Source of the DNA: Bifidobacteriaceae bacterium
GTDB lineage: Bacteria; Actinomycetota; Actinomycetes; Actinomycetales; WQXJ01
NCBI GenBank assembly: GCA_031272885.1
Contig: JAISSX010000037.1
Location: 62,001-126,000 of the forward strand
Length of the DNA stretch: 64,000 nucleotides
Direction: 5' to 3'
Shown here: positions 36,445 through 45,773 of the stretch, in pieces
Position numbering within the stretch: the first letter of the stretch is position 1
Layout of the letters: each line of letters begins with the position of its first letter
Translations under genes and position numbers: made by a program
The notes under the pieces: generated by a model
What the model saw: only the letters and a program-made list of their open reading frames with translations
What the model was told of the DNA's origin: nothing
The model's database searches: none

Positions 36445-39400
36445 TTACTTGACGCGGGCGCTGCCCGAGGCCACGGCCATGGTGCCGTAGCCGGTTTTCG
36501 TACCCGTCACCACCACTGAAACCGTCTGGCCGGCATCGGCCGCTTGAGGCACGTAGGTGGACGATGTCGCCCCCGGCACCACCGCGCCGCCCACCCTCCA
36601 GCGGTAGGACAAGGTCACCGCCCCAGGACCCCACACACCCGGGTTAACCGACAAAGTCTGCCCCACCCTGGCCGAACCGACCAGCTTGACCGTGCCCGGC
36701 TCCAACACACCCAAGGCGATATCGACGGCCGGTGACATCACCGCGGCCGTGTCGTAGCCGGCCAGCGTGGCCGTCACCCGGACCGACAGCTTCTTGCCGA
36801 CATCGGCCGCTTGAGGCGCGTAGCCCTGCCCGGTGGCGCCGGCCACCGCTACCCCGGCCACCAGCCACTGATAGGACAGGTTGGCTCCCGCCGGGCTCAC
36901 CCCCGTCACCTGGGCGTCCGCCATGGCGCCGACCTTGACCTGACCGCCTACAGTCACCGCGCCAACCTCGACCCGCGGCGTCGCGGCCGTCACCACCACC
37001 CCGGGCGAGGTCTTCAGGGCCGTGGTGTAACCCACCTTCTGGCCGGTCACCACCACCGTCAGTCTCTTGCCGACATCGGCCGCCACCGGCGTGTAAGTCA
37101 CCTGGGTGGCCCCTGGAATGGCCTTCCCGTCCAGCTTCCACTTGTAGGTGTAGGAGTCCGGCACCGGCACCCATGTCCCGGCGTTGGCCGTCACCGTCGA
37201 ACCGACCCGCGCCTCACCCGAGATGGTTGACCAACCGACCCGGAACGTGCCGGGCTGCGGATTGGTCACAAAGCCTTCCCAAGGATCAGGCACGGCCACC
37301 GGCTCGAGGAAGGTCTCACCGGGGTAAACCCAGCCGGAAACGGGCGTGTTCCACTCATCCGCCGGCACGTCACCCTGCAACCAGCCGGGCCGGCCGATCG
37401 ACATACCGGTGGGCGCATAGGCCTTCGGCTGGATGCGGTAGGTGCCGCCGGGCTGGGGCGCGATCCACCACTTCTGTTCCTCGGTGGCCTGGCCGTTCAA
37501 GGCCGTCAGGCGCAGCGGGCCGCCGTAGATGCCATCATTCGGCGAGGCCGTCAAGACCAGGTTGTCCACCACCGACTTGATCACGGCGTAGCCGTCATCC
37601 GTGAAGGAGATCTCGAACTGTTGCCCCGCGGCATTGGTATAGGCCGCCACCGCCCCGATGACGCCGTTCCGGTTCTCCAGGGCGTAGGCGTCCAGACCAC
37701 CGTGCAACCGGTAGACGCCGGGCAGCAGGGGCCACACGTCCGCGCCCGCAACCGGCTTAATGAGCTGGTTGGTGCTGTTCAAGGCCCCGGCGCTGCCGGC
37801 CCACCCGGCGCCATCGAGCGTGATAGACGTGGTGGTGCTAAGCGCCTTAACCGCCATGATCTTCGACCCGCCCGCCGTGCCGAAGCCAATCTCGCTGTAG
37901 TAGCCACCGCCGCCCACCAGGTCGCTGAAATAACCGTGGCCGTAGTGGCCCTCCAGCACCTGGTAGTTGGCCCGTCCGGCCGCGTCCGTGCGAATGGTGC
38001 CGGCCGCCCGGCCGTCCAGATAGACGTTGATGGTGGCGTTGGCCAGGGTCCCACCCGCGGCGTCACGGAAGACGGCGTTCAGGGTGCGGATGTAGGTCAG
38101 GTCGGTGTGGGCCGAACCGCGTTCGGGGCCTTCGAACACCGGGGCGACGTTCTGCTCCGGCGTCAACAGGTTGACGCCTGGGCCTTCGATCGCGTCGATG
38201 ATCCGGTTGTCCAGGCTGGGGGTCTGGTACCAGCCCAGCCGGATCGGCTGGAATTGGGCGTCATCGTGCGTGATCCGCTCGTAGGTGTTGCTCTTCAGCA
38301 CGGCCCCGCCGCCAACTCCGTAAGAAGAACTGAACTCGATCAGTTGGAAGTTGCCCATCAGCCGGTTGTTCTCGATCAAGAAATCGTTGAAGGGGTTGTC
38401 GTCCCAGGGCGTGGCAGCGCCATGGATTTCCAGGGCAGCCACCTCGTAGTTGCTGAAGGTGTCAATCCCCAACTGGGGATCCTGCATGATCTCGGCCTTG
38501 GCCACGTTGTTCCGCATCACGTTGTTGAGCGAGGACTCGCCCGTGCCGCCCGACATCCAGAACGCCTTGGCGTAACCGCAGCCCTCCCAGCACTTGACCA
38601 CCGAGGTGTTGAACTCCCACAACTGGTTGTGGGCCGTCACGCCGCCCTCCGCGTAGGTGCCGTAGTCGGTGTAGCGGAAACCGCCGCCACCAGACTTGCG
38701 CCAGGAGTACTCCGGGTAGCGCTGGGTGGGGGAATAGAACTGCATATAGGCCAGATTGTGGCGCAGCGTGGCGCCGCTGCCCCAGCCGTAGCCCTGTGGG
38801 TTGAAGCCCATGCCGAAGGCCACATTGTCTTCCACCAGGCTGCCATCAGCCGGGCCGATCAGAATCGAGTTGGTGCTGTACGAGTCGCCGTAGACCTCGT
38901 TGTGAGTCAAGTTGCCGCTGCTGAGGCCAATACCGGACTGACGGGCGCGGCGAACCGAGTTGTAGGACGCCTCCATGTGGCCGGTCATGACCCGGGACTG
39001 CTGGTTGCGGTTCAGAGCCTCCGTGCCCAGGTCATAGGCCACGTTGTGGGTCACCAACGTATCGGCGCCGGTTTCGATCTGCATGCCGCGCAGGCCGTCG
39101 CCGCGGTAGAAGATGGTGACGCCGGCCACCACGTTGCCGAACCCGTCACCGTTCTGATAGGCCGCGTTGTAGATGGGCGAAAAGCCGATGTTGTACATCG
39201 AATCGGCCGCGCCGCCGTTGGCGCCTTGGACAATGGTGCCGTTGTAGATCTTCAGGTTGTAGGCCGGGTGGGAGGTCCGGATGCCGGCCGTCGCGTCCGG
39301 ATCATCGGTGTAGATGTGGGGGTTGTGGCAAACGCCCTCCCGGTCTGGGTTGTTGAACACGGCACAGTCCACAATTGAACTGACCAGGGCCTCCTCATTG

Positions 39401-40098
39401 TCATAAGTCAGGGTGTGGCCGTTCAGGTCGATGGTGATGTTGCCGCCCTTCACCCAGAAGCCGCCTTGAGGCGCCACGATGTCCTGCGTCAGCACGTACG
39501 TGGTGCCGTTTTCGTCCAGCGGGATGACATACGGCGGCCCGGCCGGCCGGTCCTCCGGGAGGCGCACGATGTCGCTGGTGAACGTCTTGGTGGTGAAGAC
39601 GTTGTCCGATGACGCCCGGGTGATGCCGTCCGTGCCCCGGTACAGCAGGCGGTAGTGGTAGGTGGTGCCCTCCTCCAGGCCGGTCAGATAGGCCAAATGG
39701 TTGTAGTAGTAGGAGTCTTCCGGCGTGGTGACGTGGCCATAGTTGGCGGTGGGGCCCCATTCGACCGCGCCCACGGCCGGCAGGGCGGTTGACCAGCCGA
39801 CGGCGTGCGAGTTGTAGGAGTTGAAATCCCAGCGTGATTCCGGCGGCACCGACTGGGTGGTGCCGATGAAGGCCTGGACCTCGTTATCGGTGGCAGGCAG
39901 GAAGTACTCCAGTTTGAAGTTGTGGAAATACTCCAGGAGGTTGGCCTCCGGGTCCGGGTCGTCATACACCACCGGTGCGGCCAGGCTGGGTATCGGTGGA
40001 TCGGCCTGGGCCGCCGTGGGCACCAGCAGAACGGCCAAGGCGGCTGCCCCGACCGCTGCGATGAAACGCTTGCCACAAAATGTTGTATGGGGGGACAT
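36445..40098 (-). CDS. Giant secreted beta-helix protein with ricin-like and Ig-like repeat domains
   Basis: A 1217-residue exported protein. A signal peptide ends in AAQA near residue 32. An N-terminal segment with EGTTYHYRLLYRG resembles a fibronectin-type fold. Roughly residues 170-650 are rich in Asn turns (NGTIVQGANGG, ENNRLMGNF, NNVMRNNVAKAE) typical of a right-handed parallel beta-helix, as in polysaccharide lyases. A ricin-type region follows (YALENRNG, KWWIAPQPGGTYRIQPKA). The C-terminus has three copies of an 85-residue actinobacterial Ig-like repeat, with cores of Y(K/Q/R)W, GAT and Y(T/A/V)P(V/Q)AADVGK. No membrane anchor is seen. The start is ATG at 40098, six bases after AAAGGAG. 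It probably binds or degrades a polysaccharide, but no catalytic site is identified. Confidence 0.82.
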   Translation of the reverse strand: MSPHTTFCGKRFIAAVGAAALAVLLVPTAAQADPPIPSLAAPVVYDDPDPEANLLEYFHNFKLEYFLPATDNEVQAFIGTTQSVPPESRWDFNSYNSHAVGWSTALPAVGAVEWGPTANYGHVTTPEDSYYYNHLAYLTGLEEGTTYHYRLLYRGTDGITRASSDNVFTTKTFTSDIVRLPEDRPAGPPYVIPLDENGTTYVLTQDIVAPQGGFWVKGGNITIDLNGHTLTYDNEEALVSSIVDCAVFNNPDREGVCHNPHIYTDDPDATAGIRTSHPAYNLKIYNGTIVQGANGGAADSMYNIGFSPIYNAAYQNGDGFGNVVAGVTIFYRGDGLRGMQIETGADTLVTHNVAYDLGTEALNRNQQSRVMTGHMEASYNSVRRARQSGIGLSSGNLTHNEVYGDSYSTNSILIGPADGSLVEDNVAFGMGFNPQGYGWGSGATLRHNLAYMQFYSPTQRYPEYSWRKSGGGGFRYTDYGTYAEGGVTAHNQLWEFNTSVVKCWEGCGYAKAFWMSGGTGESSLNNVMRNNVAKAEIMQDPQLGIDTFSNYEVAALEIHGAATPWDDNPFNDFLIENNRLMGNFQLIEFSSSYGVGGGAVLKSNTYERITHDDAQFQPIRLGWYQTPSLDNRIIDAIEGPGVNLLTPEQNVAPVFEGPERGSAHTDLTYIRTLNAVFRDAAGGTLANATINVYLDGRAAGTIRTDAAGRANYQVLEGHYGHGYFSDLVGGGGYYSEIGFGTAGGSKIMAVKALSTTTSITLDGAGWAGSAGALNSTNQLIKPVAGADVWPLLPGVYRLHGGLDAYALENRNGVIGAVAAYTNAAGQQFEISFTDDGYAVIKSVVDNLVLTASPNDGIYGGPLRLTALNGQATEEQKWWIAPQPGGTYRIQPKAYAPTGMSIGRPGWLQGDVPADEWNTPVSGWVYPGETFLEPVAVPDPWEGFVTNPQPGTFRVGWSTISGEARVGSTVTANAGTWVPVPDSYTYKWKLDGKAIPGATQVTYTPVAADVGKRLTVVVTGQKVGYTTALKTSPGVVVTAATPRVEVGAVTVGGQVKVGAMADAQVTGVSPAGANLSYQWLVAGVAVAGATGQGYAPQAADVGKKLSVRVTATLAGYDTAAVMSPAVDIALGVLEPGTVKLVGSARVGQTLSVNPGVWGPGAVTLSYRWRVGGAVVPGATSSTYVPQAADAGQTVSVVVTGTKTGYGTMAVASGSARVK

Positions 40099-40301
40099 GA
40101 CAGCTCCTTTGCTGCCGGACTGCTGAGCGGGACCATGCTCTGTGCCGAGCTTACAACCCAGGTCGCGGGCACAACAGGGCCAATTCGGGCCAGTTTCGGC
40201 CGGACCCAGCCGGGGAACGGCTGCGACGCCCATTCGGCGTGGTGGATTGGACGCAAGGCCAGCCAAAATGGCATGATGTCCCTCTGTGCGTAAGCACGCT
40301 C

Positions 40302-40375
40302 GGCCCCGTGGCGCAGTTGGTTAGCGCGCCGCCCTGTCACGGCGGAGGTCGCGGGTTCAAGTCCCGTCGGGGTCG
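40302..40375 (+). tRNA. tRNA-Asp(GTC)
   Basis: A 74-base cloverleaf: acceptor GGCCCCG with CGGGGTC, anticodon loop CTGTCAC with GTC at 40336-40338, and T arm GCGGG-TTCAAGT-CCCG. CCA is not encoded. As a GUN tRNA it is a target for the tgt product. tRNA-Phe follows 41 bases later. Confidence 0.95.
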
Positions 40376-40379
40376 CGGA

Positions 40380-40412
40380 AAGAAGGGCTGACCGTAGTGG
40401 TCAGCCCTTCTT
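40380..40412 (+). terminator. Hairpin between tRNA-Asp and tRNA-Phe
   Basis: AAGAAGGGCTGACC and GGTCAGCCCTTCTT form a perfect 14-base-pair stem with a five-base loop. It may terminate tRNA-Asp or act as a processing signal between the two tRNAs, because it sits only four bases before tRNA-Phe. Confidence 0.65.
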
Positions 40413-40416
40413 GCCG

Positions 40417-40489
40417 GGCTCGATAGCTCAGTTGGGAGAGCGTCCGCCTGAAAAGCGGAAGGTCACCGGATCGACGCCGGTTCGAGCCA
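40417..40489 (+). tRNA. tRNA-Phe(GAA)
   Basis: A 73-base cloverleaf: acceptor GGCTCGA with TCGAGCC, D arm TAGCTCAGTTGGGAGAGC, anticodon loop CTGAAAA with GAA at 40450-40452. The T stem ACCGG/CCGGT is intact, but the T loop reads ATCGACG, so the near-universal T54 is A. CCA is not encoded. Confidence 0.9.
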
Positions 40490-40492
40490 CGC

Positions 40493-40527
40493 CAACCCCG
40501 CAAGCGCGACCATCCCTTGCGGGGTTG
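40493..40527 (+). terminator. Terminator of tRNA-Phe
   Basis: CAACCCCGCAAG and CTTGCGGGGTTG form a perfect 12-base-pair stem four bases after the tRNA. It also lies just past the end of the convergent hspR gene and could act on both. Confidence 0.7.
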
Positions 40528-40557
40528 CTGCACGTCTGGGGCCGGTTGGCTGGTCGA

Positions 40558-41010
40558 TCAAGGCCGCCACAAGACCAGGGCCCGGCCCTGGCTGGACGGC
40601 TCACGGGGAGCCCTTTGACCACGGGCCAGCGACACGGCATCGCCCGAAGCCGCCACCGCGAAAACCCGCCGGCCCGGGTAGGCCGCCGCCTTCAGATTCT
40701 CCAACTGGGCCCGCAGTTCGCGGTTCTCCTTCTCCAGGTGCAGGATGCGCTTGATGCCGGCCAGGTTGATGCCCTCTTCGGCGGACAGTCGCTGCACCTC
40801 GCGCAGCGTGGCCACGTCCCGCAGCGAATAGCGCCGCCCGCGGCCCCGCGCCCGGCCCGGTACCACCAGCCCCAGCCGGTCGTATTGGCGCAGCGTCTGG
40901 GGGTGCATGCCGGCCAGTTGGGCGGCCTGCGAGATCAGGTACAGCGGCGTGTCTTCGTCTGGCGGGCCGGCCACCGCCACACGCACATCGATCCGCACCG
41001 TCGGGCTCAT
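40558..41010 (-). CDS. hspR: HspR, MerR-family heat-shock repressor
   Basis: A 150-residue repressor that binds HAIR repeats before the dnaK operon, with DnaK as co-repressor in studied actinobacteria. YLISQAAQLAGMHPQTLRQYDRLGLVVPGRARGRGRRYS (read in pieces) is the MerR winged helix near residues 24-62. It is followed by VQRLSAEEGINLAGIKRIL and a leucine-rich coiled coil (LEKENRELRAQLENLKA). The ATG overlaps the dnaJ stop by four bases, making it the last gene of the operon it controls. Two good HAIR sites lie upstream of dnaK. Confidence 0.93.
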   Translation of the reverse strand: MSPTVRIDVRVAVAGPPDEDTPLYLISQAAQLAGMHPQTLRQYDRLGLVVPGRARGRGRRYSLRDVATLREVQRLSAEEGINLAGIKRILHLEKENRELRAQLENLKAAAYPGRRVFAVAASGDAVSLARGQRAPREPSSQGRALVLWRP

Positions 41011-41996
41011 TCGGCCGCCCGCTCTTTCAGTTCCGCCCGTGGGTCATCACCCTTGGTCGCTTCGCGCAGTGCCTCCAGCGCGTCTTTGGCCGCCCCGCTG
41101 ACCTTCTGTGGCACGGCTACCTGCACCGACACCAGCAGGTCACCGGTGCCCTTGGCGGTCTTGATGCCCTTGCCTTTGACCCGCAACACCCTGCCCGATG
41201 GCGTCCCCCCCGGCACCTTGACGGCCACCGTTGAGCCGTCCAGGACGGGTACGTCCACCCGGGCACCCAGGGCCGCCTCGGCGAACGTCACCGGCACCGT
41301 CACCCGCAGGTTGTTGCCGTCCAGGGCGAACACCGGGTGGGGTGGCACGTTGACAGTGATGATCAGGTCACCGGCCGGTCCGCCGGTGGCCGATGGCGAC
41401 CCTTTGCCGGCCAGTTTGATCTTCTGGCCGTCGTGTACCCCCGGCGGGATGCGCACCGTCAACGGCTTGCCGTCCAGGCTGAGGCTCTGGGTTGAGCCCT
41501 CCACCGCCTGGCGGAACGGCAGCGTGACGGAGGCGTGGATATCGCCGCCCTTGACCGGCATCGGGGGCCTGCCGTAGCTGCCGCCGAAGCCGCCGCCGGC
41601 AAACCCGCCCAGCAGGTCTTCCAGGTTGATGCCGCCGGCGCTGCCGCCGTTGGTGCTGAAGCGCACCCGGCCACCGCCCGGGCCGAACATGCCACTGAAC
41701 AGGTCCTCGAACCCGCCGCCGCCGGCGCCGCCGGCGCCGGCCGAGAACCGCGCCCCGCCGGATGCCATGGCCCGCACGCCGTCGTACTGCTTGCGCTGAT
41801 CGGCGTCGGACAACACCGAGTAGGCCTCGCTGACCTCCTTGAAGCGTTCCTCGGCTGCCTTGTCACCCGGGTGGGCGTCCGGGTGCAACTCCCGCGCCAA
41901 GCGCCGGTAGGCCTTCTTGATGGTGGTCTGATCGGCGTCTTTGGCCACGCCCAGGGTCTTGTAGAAGTCCTTCTCGAACCAGTCCTGTCCCGCCAT
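41007..41996 (-). CDS. dnaJ: DnaJ co-chaperone without zinc-finger domain
   Basis: A 329-residue J protein that stimulates the DnaK ATPase. The J domain at residues 1-75 has the HPD motif in ELHPDAHPGD. A Gly-rich linker (GAGGAGGGGFEDLFSG and GGFAGGGFGG) follows, then the two beta-sandwich peptide-binding domains. The CxxCxGxG repeats are absent, so it is a type II (CbpA/DnaJ1-like) protein, as is common in actinobacterial dnaK operons. The start is ATG at 41996, four bases after AGGAGG; it shares its A with the grpE stop (TGATG). Confidence 0.92.
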   Translation of the reverse strand: MAGQDWFEKDFYKTLGVAKDADQTTIKKAYRRLARELHPDAHPGDKAAEERFKEVSEAYSVLSDADQRKQYDGVRAMASGGARFSAGAGGAGGGGFEDLFSGMFGPGGGRVRFSTNGGSAGGINLEDLLGGFAGGGFGGSYGRPPMPVKGGDIHASVTLPFRQAVEGSTQSLSLDGKPLTVRIPPGVHDGQKIKLAGKGSPSATGGPAGDLIITVNVPPHPVFALDGNNLRVTVPVTFAEAALGARVDVPVLDGSTVAVKVPGGTPSGRVLRVKGKGIKTAKGTGDLLVSVQVAVPQKVSGAAKDALEALREATKGDDPRAELKERAAE

Positions 41997-42631
41997 CAAA
42001 CCTCCTGGTCTTCGACCCCCACACGGGCCGGCCGCAGCAGCCGGTCACCCATGCGGTAACCGGGTTGCAGCACGGCGAAGATGGTGGGGCCGGTGGCGTC
42101 GGGGCTGGTCTGATGCAGCAGCGCCTCGTGGATGGACGGGTCGAAGGCTTCGCCGATGGCGCCGTAACGTTCCAGGCCGTACTTGCCCAGGGCGGCCTCG
42201 AGCTTTTCGGCCACCGCTTTGAACGGGCCCTCCAGGTCGCCCGCGTCGCGGGCGGCCTGGAGATCGTCCAGCACCGGGATCAGCGTGGTCAGGACATCGG
42301 CCGTGGCGTTGTCGCCGGCCGTGGCCCGGTCGCGTTCCACCCGCTTGCGGTAGTTGGCGTATTCGGCCACCACCCGCTGCAGGTCCTCGGTGCGCACCGC
42401 CAGTTCTTCCCGGGCGGCGATCAGTTCGGCGGCGGCGATGACTTCGTCTTCGAGTGCCTCATACACTTCGGGGGTGACGGACTCTGCCACAGCCGCCGCG
42501 GCATCGGACCGGGCCGCCCCGGTGACCGGATCCACCTTGCGGCGGTCGCGGATCACCGGGCCGGTGGTCTGGCCTTCTTCAGGGGTGCCCTCACTAGCCT
42601 GGCCGGCTTGGTTCGGCTCGGCCATGTTCAC
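41996..42631 (-). CDS. grpE: GrpE nucleotide-exchange factor
   Basis: A 211-residue nucleotide-exchange factor for DnaK. The acidic, poorly conserved N-terminus precedes a long helix containing [19 protein letters not shown], the dimer helix signature. The C-terminal beta domain shows [23 protein letters not shown] and [20 protein letters not shown]. The GTG at 42631 overlaps the dnaK stop (GTGA); an ATG two codons later is also possible. Confidence 0.94.
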   Translation of the reverse strand: MNMAEPNQAGQASEGTPEEGQTTGPVIRDRRKVDPVTGAARSDAAAAVAESVTPEVYEALEDEVIAAAELIAAREELAVRTEDLQRVVAEYANYRKRVERDRATAGDNATADVLTTLIPVLDDLQAARDAGDLEGPFKAVAEKLEAALGKYGLERYGAIGEAFDPSIHEALLHQTSPDATGPTIFAVLQPGYRMGDRLLRPARVGVEDQEV

Positions 42632-44508
42632 GCCTGGTCTTCGTCGATGACCTCGGCGTCCACGATGTCCTCATCGGACGGCGTAGACCCGCCGGACCCG
42701 GCCCCAGCGCCGGCCGAGGGGCCGTCCCCGGCCTGCCCGGCGGCATCGGCCGCACCCTGTTGGGCGTACAACGCCTGGCCGATCTTCTGGGCGGCAGCGG
42801 ACAGGGCGGCCTGCTTGGCCTTGACCTCTTCCGCGTCGGTTCCCTCGAGGGCCTTCTTCAGGTCATCCAGGGCGGCCTGCACCTCGGTCTTGACGTCATC
42901 GGGCAGCTTGTCGCCGTTCTCGCGCAACAGTGCCTCGGTCTGGTAGCTGAGCTGCTCGGCCGTGTTGCGGATCTCGGCCTCTTCGCGGCGCTTCTTGTCC
43001 TCCGCGGCGTGAGCCTCGGCATCGCGCACCATTCGGTCGATCTCATCCTTCGGCAACGCCGAACCGCCCGAGATCGTCATCGACTGTTCCTTGCCAGTGC
43101 CCCGGTCCTTGGCGCTGACGTGCACAATGCCGTTGGCGTCGATGTCGAACGTGACCTCGATCTGCGGCACGCCCCGCGGCGCCGGCGCAATGCCTGTCAG
43201 TTCGAACGTGCCCAGCGCCTTGTTGTCCCGCGCCAGGGAACGTTCGCCCTGGTAGACCTGGATCAACACGGACGGCTGGTTGTCATCCGCCGTGGAGAAA
43301 ATCTCCGACCGCTTGGTGGGGATCGCCGTGTTGCGTTCGATCAGGGTGGTCATGACACCGCCCTTGGTTTCGATGCCCAGCGACAGCGGCGTGACGTCGA
43401 TCAACAGCACGTCCTTGCGCTCACCAGCAATGACGCCGGCTTGCAGAGCCGCGCCCACGGCCACCACTTCGTCCGGGTTGACGCCCTTGTTGGGCTCCTT
43501 GCCGCCGGTCAGTTCCTTGACCAGGGCCGGCACGGCAGGCATGCGGGTGGAGCCGCCCACCAGGATGACGTGGTTGATTTCGCTGACCGAAATGCCGGCG
43601 TCGGCAATGACCGACTGGAACGGCCGGCGGCAACGCTCCAGCAGGTCCTTGGTCATCTCTTCGAACTGGGCCCGGGACAGCTTGGTGTCCAGGTGCAGCG
43701 GGCCGGCCTCGGTGACCGACAGGTACTGCAGCGAGATGGTGGTGGTGGTAGCGGTGCTCAGTTCCTTCTTGGCCTGTTCGGCCGCGTCCTTCAACCGCTG
43801 CAGGGCGATCTTGTCCTTCGACAGGTCAACGCCGCTGGACTTCTTGACCTCGGCCACCAGCCAGTCGACGATGCGGGCGTCCCAGTCGTCACCGCCCAGG
43901 CGGTTGTCGCCGCTGGTGGCACGCACCTGGATGGTGCTGAAGCCGTCGTCTTCCTTGCCCACTTCCAGCAGCGAGACGTCGAACGTGCCGCCACCCAGGT
44001 CGAACACCAGGATCAGCTCGTCGTGCTTCGACTTGTCGAGGCCGTAGGCCAGCGCCGCGGCGGTCGGTTCGTTGATGATGCGCTGCACCTTGAGGCCGGC
44101 GATTTCGCCCGCTTCCTTGGTGGCCTGACGCTGGGCGTCGTTGAAGTAGGCCGGCACGGTGATGACGGCCTCGGTGACCGGTTCACCCAGGTAGGCCTCG
44201 GCATCGGCCTTCAACTTGCCCAGTACCCGGGCCGAGATCTCTTGGGCGGTATACGCCTTGCCATCGATGTCGATGCGCCAGTCGGTCCCCATGTGCCGTT
44301 TGACGGAGCTGATAGTGCGGTCCACGTTGGTGACGGCCTGCCGCTTGGCGACCTCACCCACCAGAACCTCACCGCTCTTGGTGAAGGCCACCACCGACGG
44401 GGTGGTGCGCTGGCCTTCGGCGTTGGGAATGACGGTGGGGTCGCCGCCTTCCAGTGCCGCAACCACAGAGTTGGTGGTGCCCAGGTCAATACCGACTACA
44501 CGTGCCAT
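42628..44508 (-). CDS. dnaK: DnaK (Hsp70) chaperone
   Basis: A 626-residue Hsp70. [16 protein letters not shown] is the first phosphate loop, [16 protein letters not shown] the second conserved block, [17 protein letters not shown] and [14 protein letters not shown] the others. The substrate domain starts after [17 protein letters not shown]. The tail is Gly/Ala-rich and ends EVIDEDQA. The start is ATG at 44508 behind AAGGAAG; an open extension upstream covers the operator region and is not coding. First gene of dnaK-grpE-dnaJ-hspR, all with short overlaps. Confidence 0.97.
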   Translation of the reverse strand: MARVVGIDLGTTNSVVAALEGGDPTVIPNAEGQRTTPSVVAFTKSGEVLVGEVAKRQAVTNVDRTISSVKRHMGTDWRIDIDGKAYTAQEISARVLGKLKADAEAYLGEPVTEAVITVPAYFNDAQRQATKEAGEIAGLKVQRIINEPTAAALAYGLDKSKHDELILVFDLGGGTFDVSLLEVGKEDDGFSTIQVRATSGDNRLGGDDWDARIVDWLVAEVKKSSGVDLSKDKIALQRLKDAAEQAKKELSTATTTTISLQYLSVTEAGPLHLDTKLSRAQFEEMTKDLLERCRRPFQSVIADAGISVSEINHVILVGGSTRMPAVPALVKELTGGKEPNKGVNPDEVVAVGAALQAGVIAGERKDVLLIDVTPLSLGIETKGGVMTTLIERNTAIPTKRSEIFSTADDNQPSVLIQVYQGERSLARDNKALGTFELTGIAPAPRGVPQIEVTFDIDANGIVHVSAKDRGTGKEQSMTISGGSALPKDEIDRMVRDAEAHAAEDKKRREEAEIRNTAEQLSYQTEALLRENGDKLPDDVKTEVQAALDDLKKALEGTDAEEVKAKQAALSAAAQKIGQALYAQQGAADAAGQAGDGPSAGAGAGSGGSTPSDEDIVDAEVIDEDQA

Positions 44509-44554
44509 AACTTGTTGCTTCCTTGTTGGTTGGGGGCCGGGGTGGCCCGTTGAT

Positions 44555-44575
44555 CTTGAGTCTTCCGGACTCAAG
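44555..44575. promoter_or_regulatory. HAIR operator 1 (HspR-binding inverted repeat)
   Basis: CTTGAGT-CTTCCGG-ACTCAAG is a perfect match to the HspR-associated inverted repeat (CTTGAGT, seven bases, ACTCAAG). It lies 47 bases upstream of the dnaK ATG, between the promoter and the gene. Confidence 0.93.
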
Positions 44576-44596
44576 TTTGACACCACTGCTCGATGG

Positions 44597-44628
44597 CGTC
44601 AAGTCAAGTTGAGTCGGTGCGGCTCAAC
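44597..44628 (-). promoter_or_regulatory. HAIR operator 2 and -35 region of the dnaK promoter
   Basis: GTTGAGT-CGGTGCG-GCTCAAC at 44608-44628 is a second HAIR with one changed base in each arm. Overlapping TTGACT and TTGACG hexamers on the minus strand lie at 44597-44607, between the two operators. HspR on both sites would clamp the promoter. The exact -10 is not clear. Confidence 0.8.
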
Positions 44629-44668
44629 TTTGTGTGGTCTGCGTTACAGGGCTGGTCTCGGGTGAAAA

Positions 44669-44745
44669 TCAGGGGCCAATCAGGGTGCCTTAGGGGTGCT
44701 TCCCCCATAGTGGACCGGTCCAGGTGCCTCCTAGCCTCTGGTACA
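44669..44745 (+). promoter_or_regulatory. Promoter and activator-type site of the first DUF4097 gene
   Basis: Two TCAGGG hexamers at 44669 and 44680 (11 bases apart, one helical turn) are followed by a GGGG-CCCCC inverted repeat (44693-44706) and a TAGCCT -10 box at 44732-44737, seven bases before the ATG. The same elements at nearly the same distances precede the paralogue at 51467. The promoter looks leaderless. Confidence 0.6.
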
Positions 44746-45773
44746 TGACGAATCAAGTCCCCCTCTTTTTCGCAACCCCTCGTGCCCGGCGTGTCAGCCT
44801 GTGTGTGGCCGCGGGCGCCATCGGCCTGGCGGCGGCCGGCCTACTTGGTGGGTGCAGCGCCCAGTCTTGGGCCGCCACCGAAACGGAATCCACCGACTTC
44901 GCCCTGACTGGCACCGATGTAACCATCACCACCGGCAGCGGCGACCTGGTCATCACACCCGGAAACGTGGACCGCGTCCAAGTGACCAGGAAGGTCAAGG
45001 GCGCCGAGGCCCAATGGGAGCTGAAGGCCGGCCTGGTTTCGGCCGATGGCGGTACCACCGACCTGATCGAACTGCGGCACAACTGCAAGACCACCATCGG
45101 CAACTGTGCCGTCAGCTATGAGGTGACCGTGCCCACGGGTGTGACCGTCCACCTGTCCACCGACAGCGGCAACGTGGACGCCAGCGGCTTCGCGGACGGG
45201 TTGGCCATCAAGACCACCCACGGTGATATCGCGGTTAGCCACCTGACCTGCGCCGTTGGCATTATCACCGACAGCGGCAACGCTGATCTGGACGACATCC
45301 AAGGCAACGTCGAGGCCACTGCCACCACCGGCGACATGGTTATCAATAACGTCGCTGCCGACCATGTCACCGTCAGCACCACCAGCGGCAACGTCACCTT
45401 GAACAGTGTCCAGGCGGACGTCGCGGTCACCACCACCACTGGCGACATCAGCGGCACCGACGTCACCGGCGACAGCTTCGCGGCCGTCGCCACCAGCGGC
45501 AACGTCACCACGAGCGGCCTGGGTGCGGCCACGGTGGCGGCCGGCACCACCACTGGGGACATCAACTTGACCTTGACCAGTGTGCCGAGCACGTTAGCGG
45601 TTAAGTCCGACACCTCCACCATCACCTTGGCGGTGCCGCAAGCGAACTACGCGGTGGACCTCGACTCGCCGCATGGCGACGTCACATCGGCCATCCCCAA
45701 CACCGCCGGCGCCTCAAACACCATTACGGCCAGTAGCGACAGCGGCGACATCAGCCTGCACTGGGCCGGCTAA
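44745..45773 (+). CDS. DUF4097-type beta-solenoid lipoprotein, first paralogue
   Basis: A 342-residue exported lipoprotein: signal peptide with the lipobox LGGC (Cys37), then repeated beta strands of the form VTV(S/H)T(D/T)SGN, TTTGDI and TSGNVTTSG that build a solenoid, as in DUF4097/putative adhesin domains. It shares ESTDF, TGTDVTITT-like, TDLIELR, SGFADGLA, LTCAVGI and GASNTIT segments with the protein at 51467, so they are paralogues. DUF4097 proteins often belong to envelope-stress systems in other bacteria. The ABC exporter and two-component genes between the paralogues support that role here by inference. Confidence 0.85.
   Translation: MTNQVPLFFATPRARRVSLCVAAGAIGLAAAGLLGGCSAQSWAATETESTDFALTGTDVTITTGSGDLVITPGNVDRVQVTRKVKGAEAQWELKAGLVSADGGTTDLIELRHNCKTTIGNCAVSYEVTVPTGVTVHLSTDSGNVDASGFADGLAIKTTHGDIAVSHLTCAVGIITDSGNADLDDIQGNVEATATTGDMVINNVAADHVTVSTTSGNVTLNSVQADVAVTTTTGDISGTDVTGDSFAAVATSGNVTTSGLGAATVAAGTTTGDINLTLTSVPSTLAVKSDTSTITLAVPQANYAVDLDSPHGDVTSAIPNTAGASNTITASSDSGDISLHWAG

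Noticed and set aside
37621..39378. Plus-strand open frame of 585 codons opposite the beta-helix gene
   Set aside because: No ribosome binding site or domain; the minus frame has a signal peptide, good site and repeat domains.
42760..44553. Plus-strand open frame of 597 codons opposite dnaK
   Set aside because: dnaK is certain on the minus strand; the antisense frame shows only the compositional pattern of GC-rich shadow frames.
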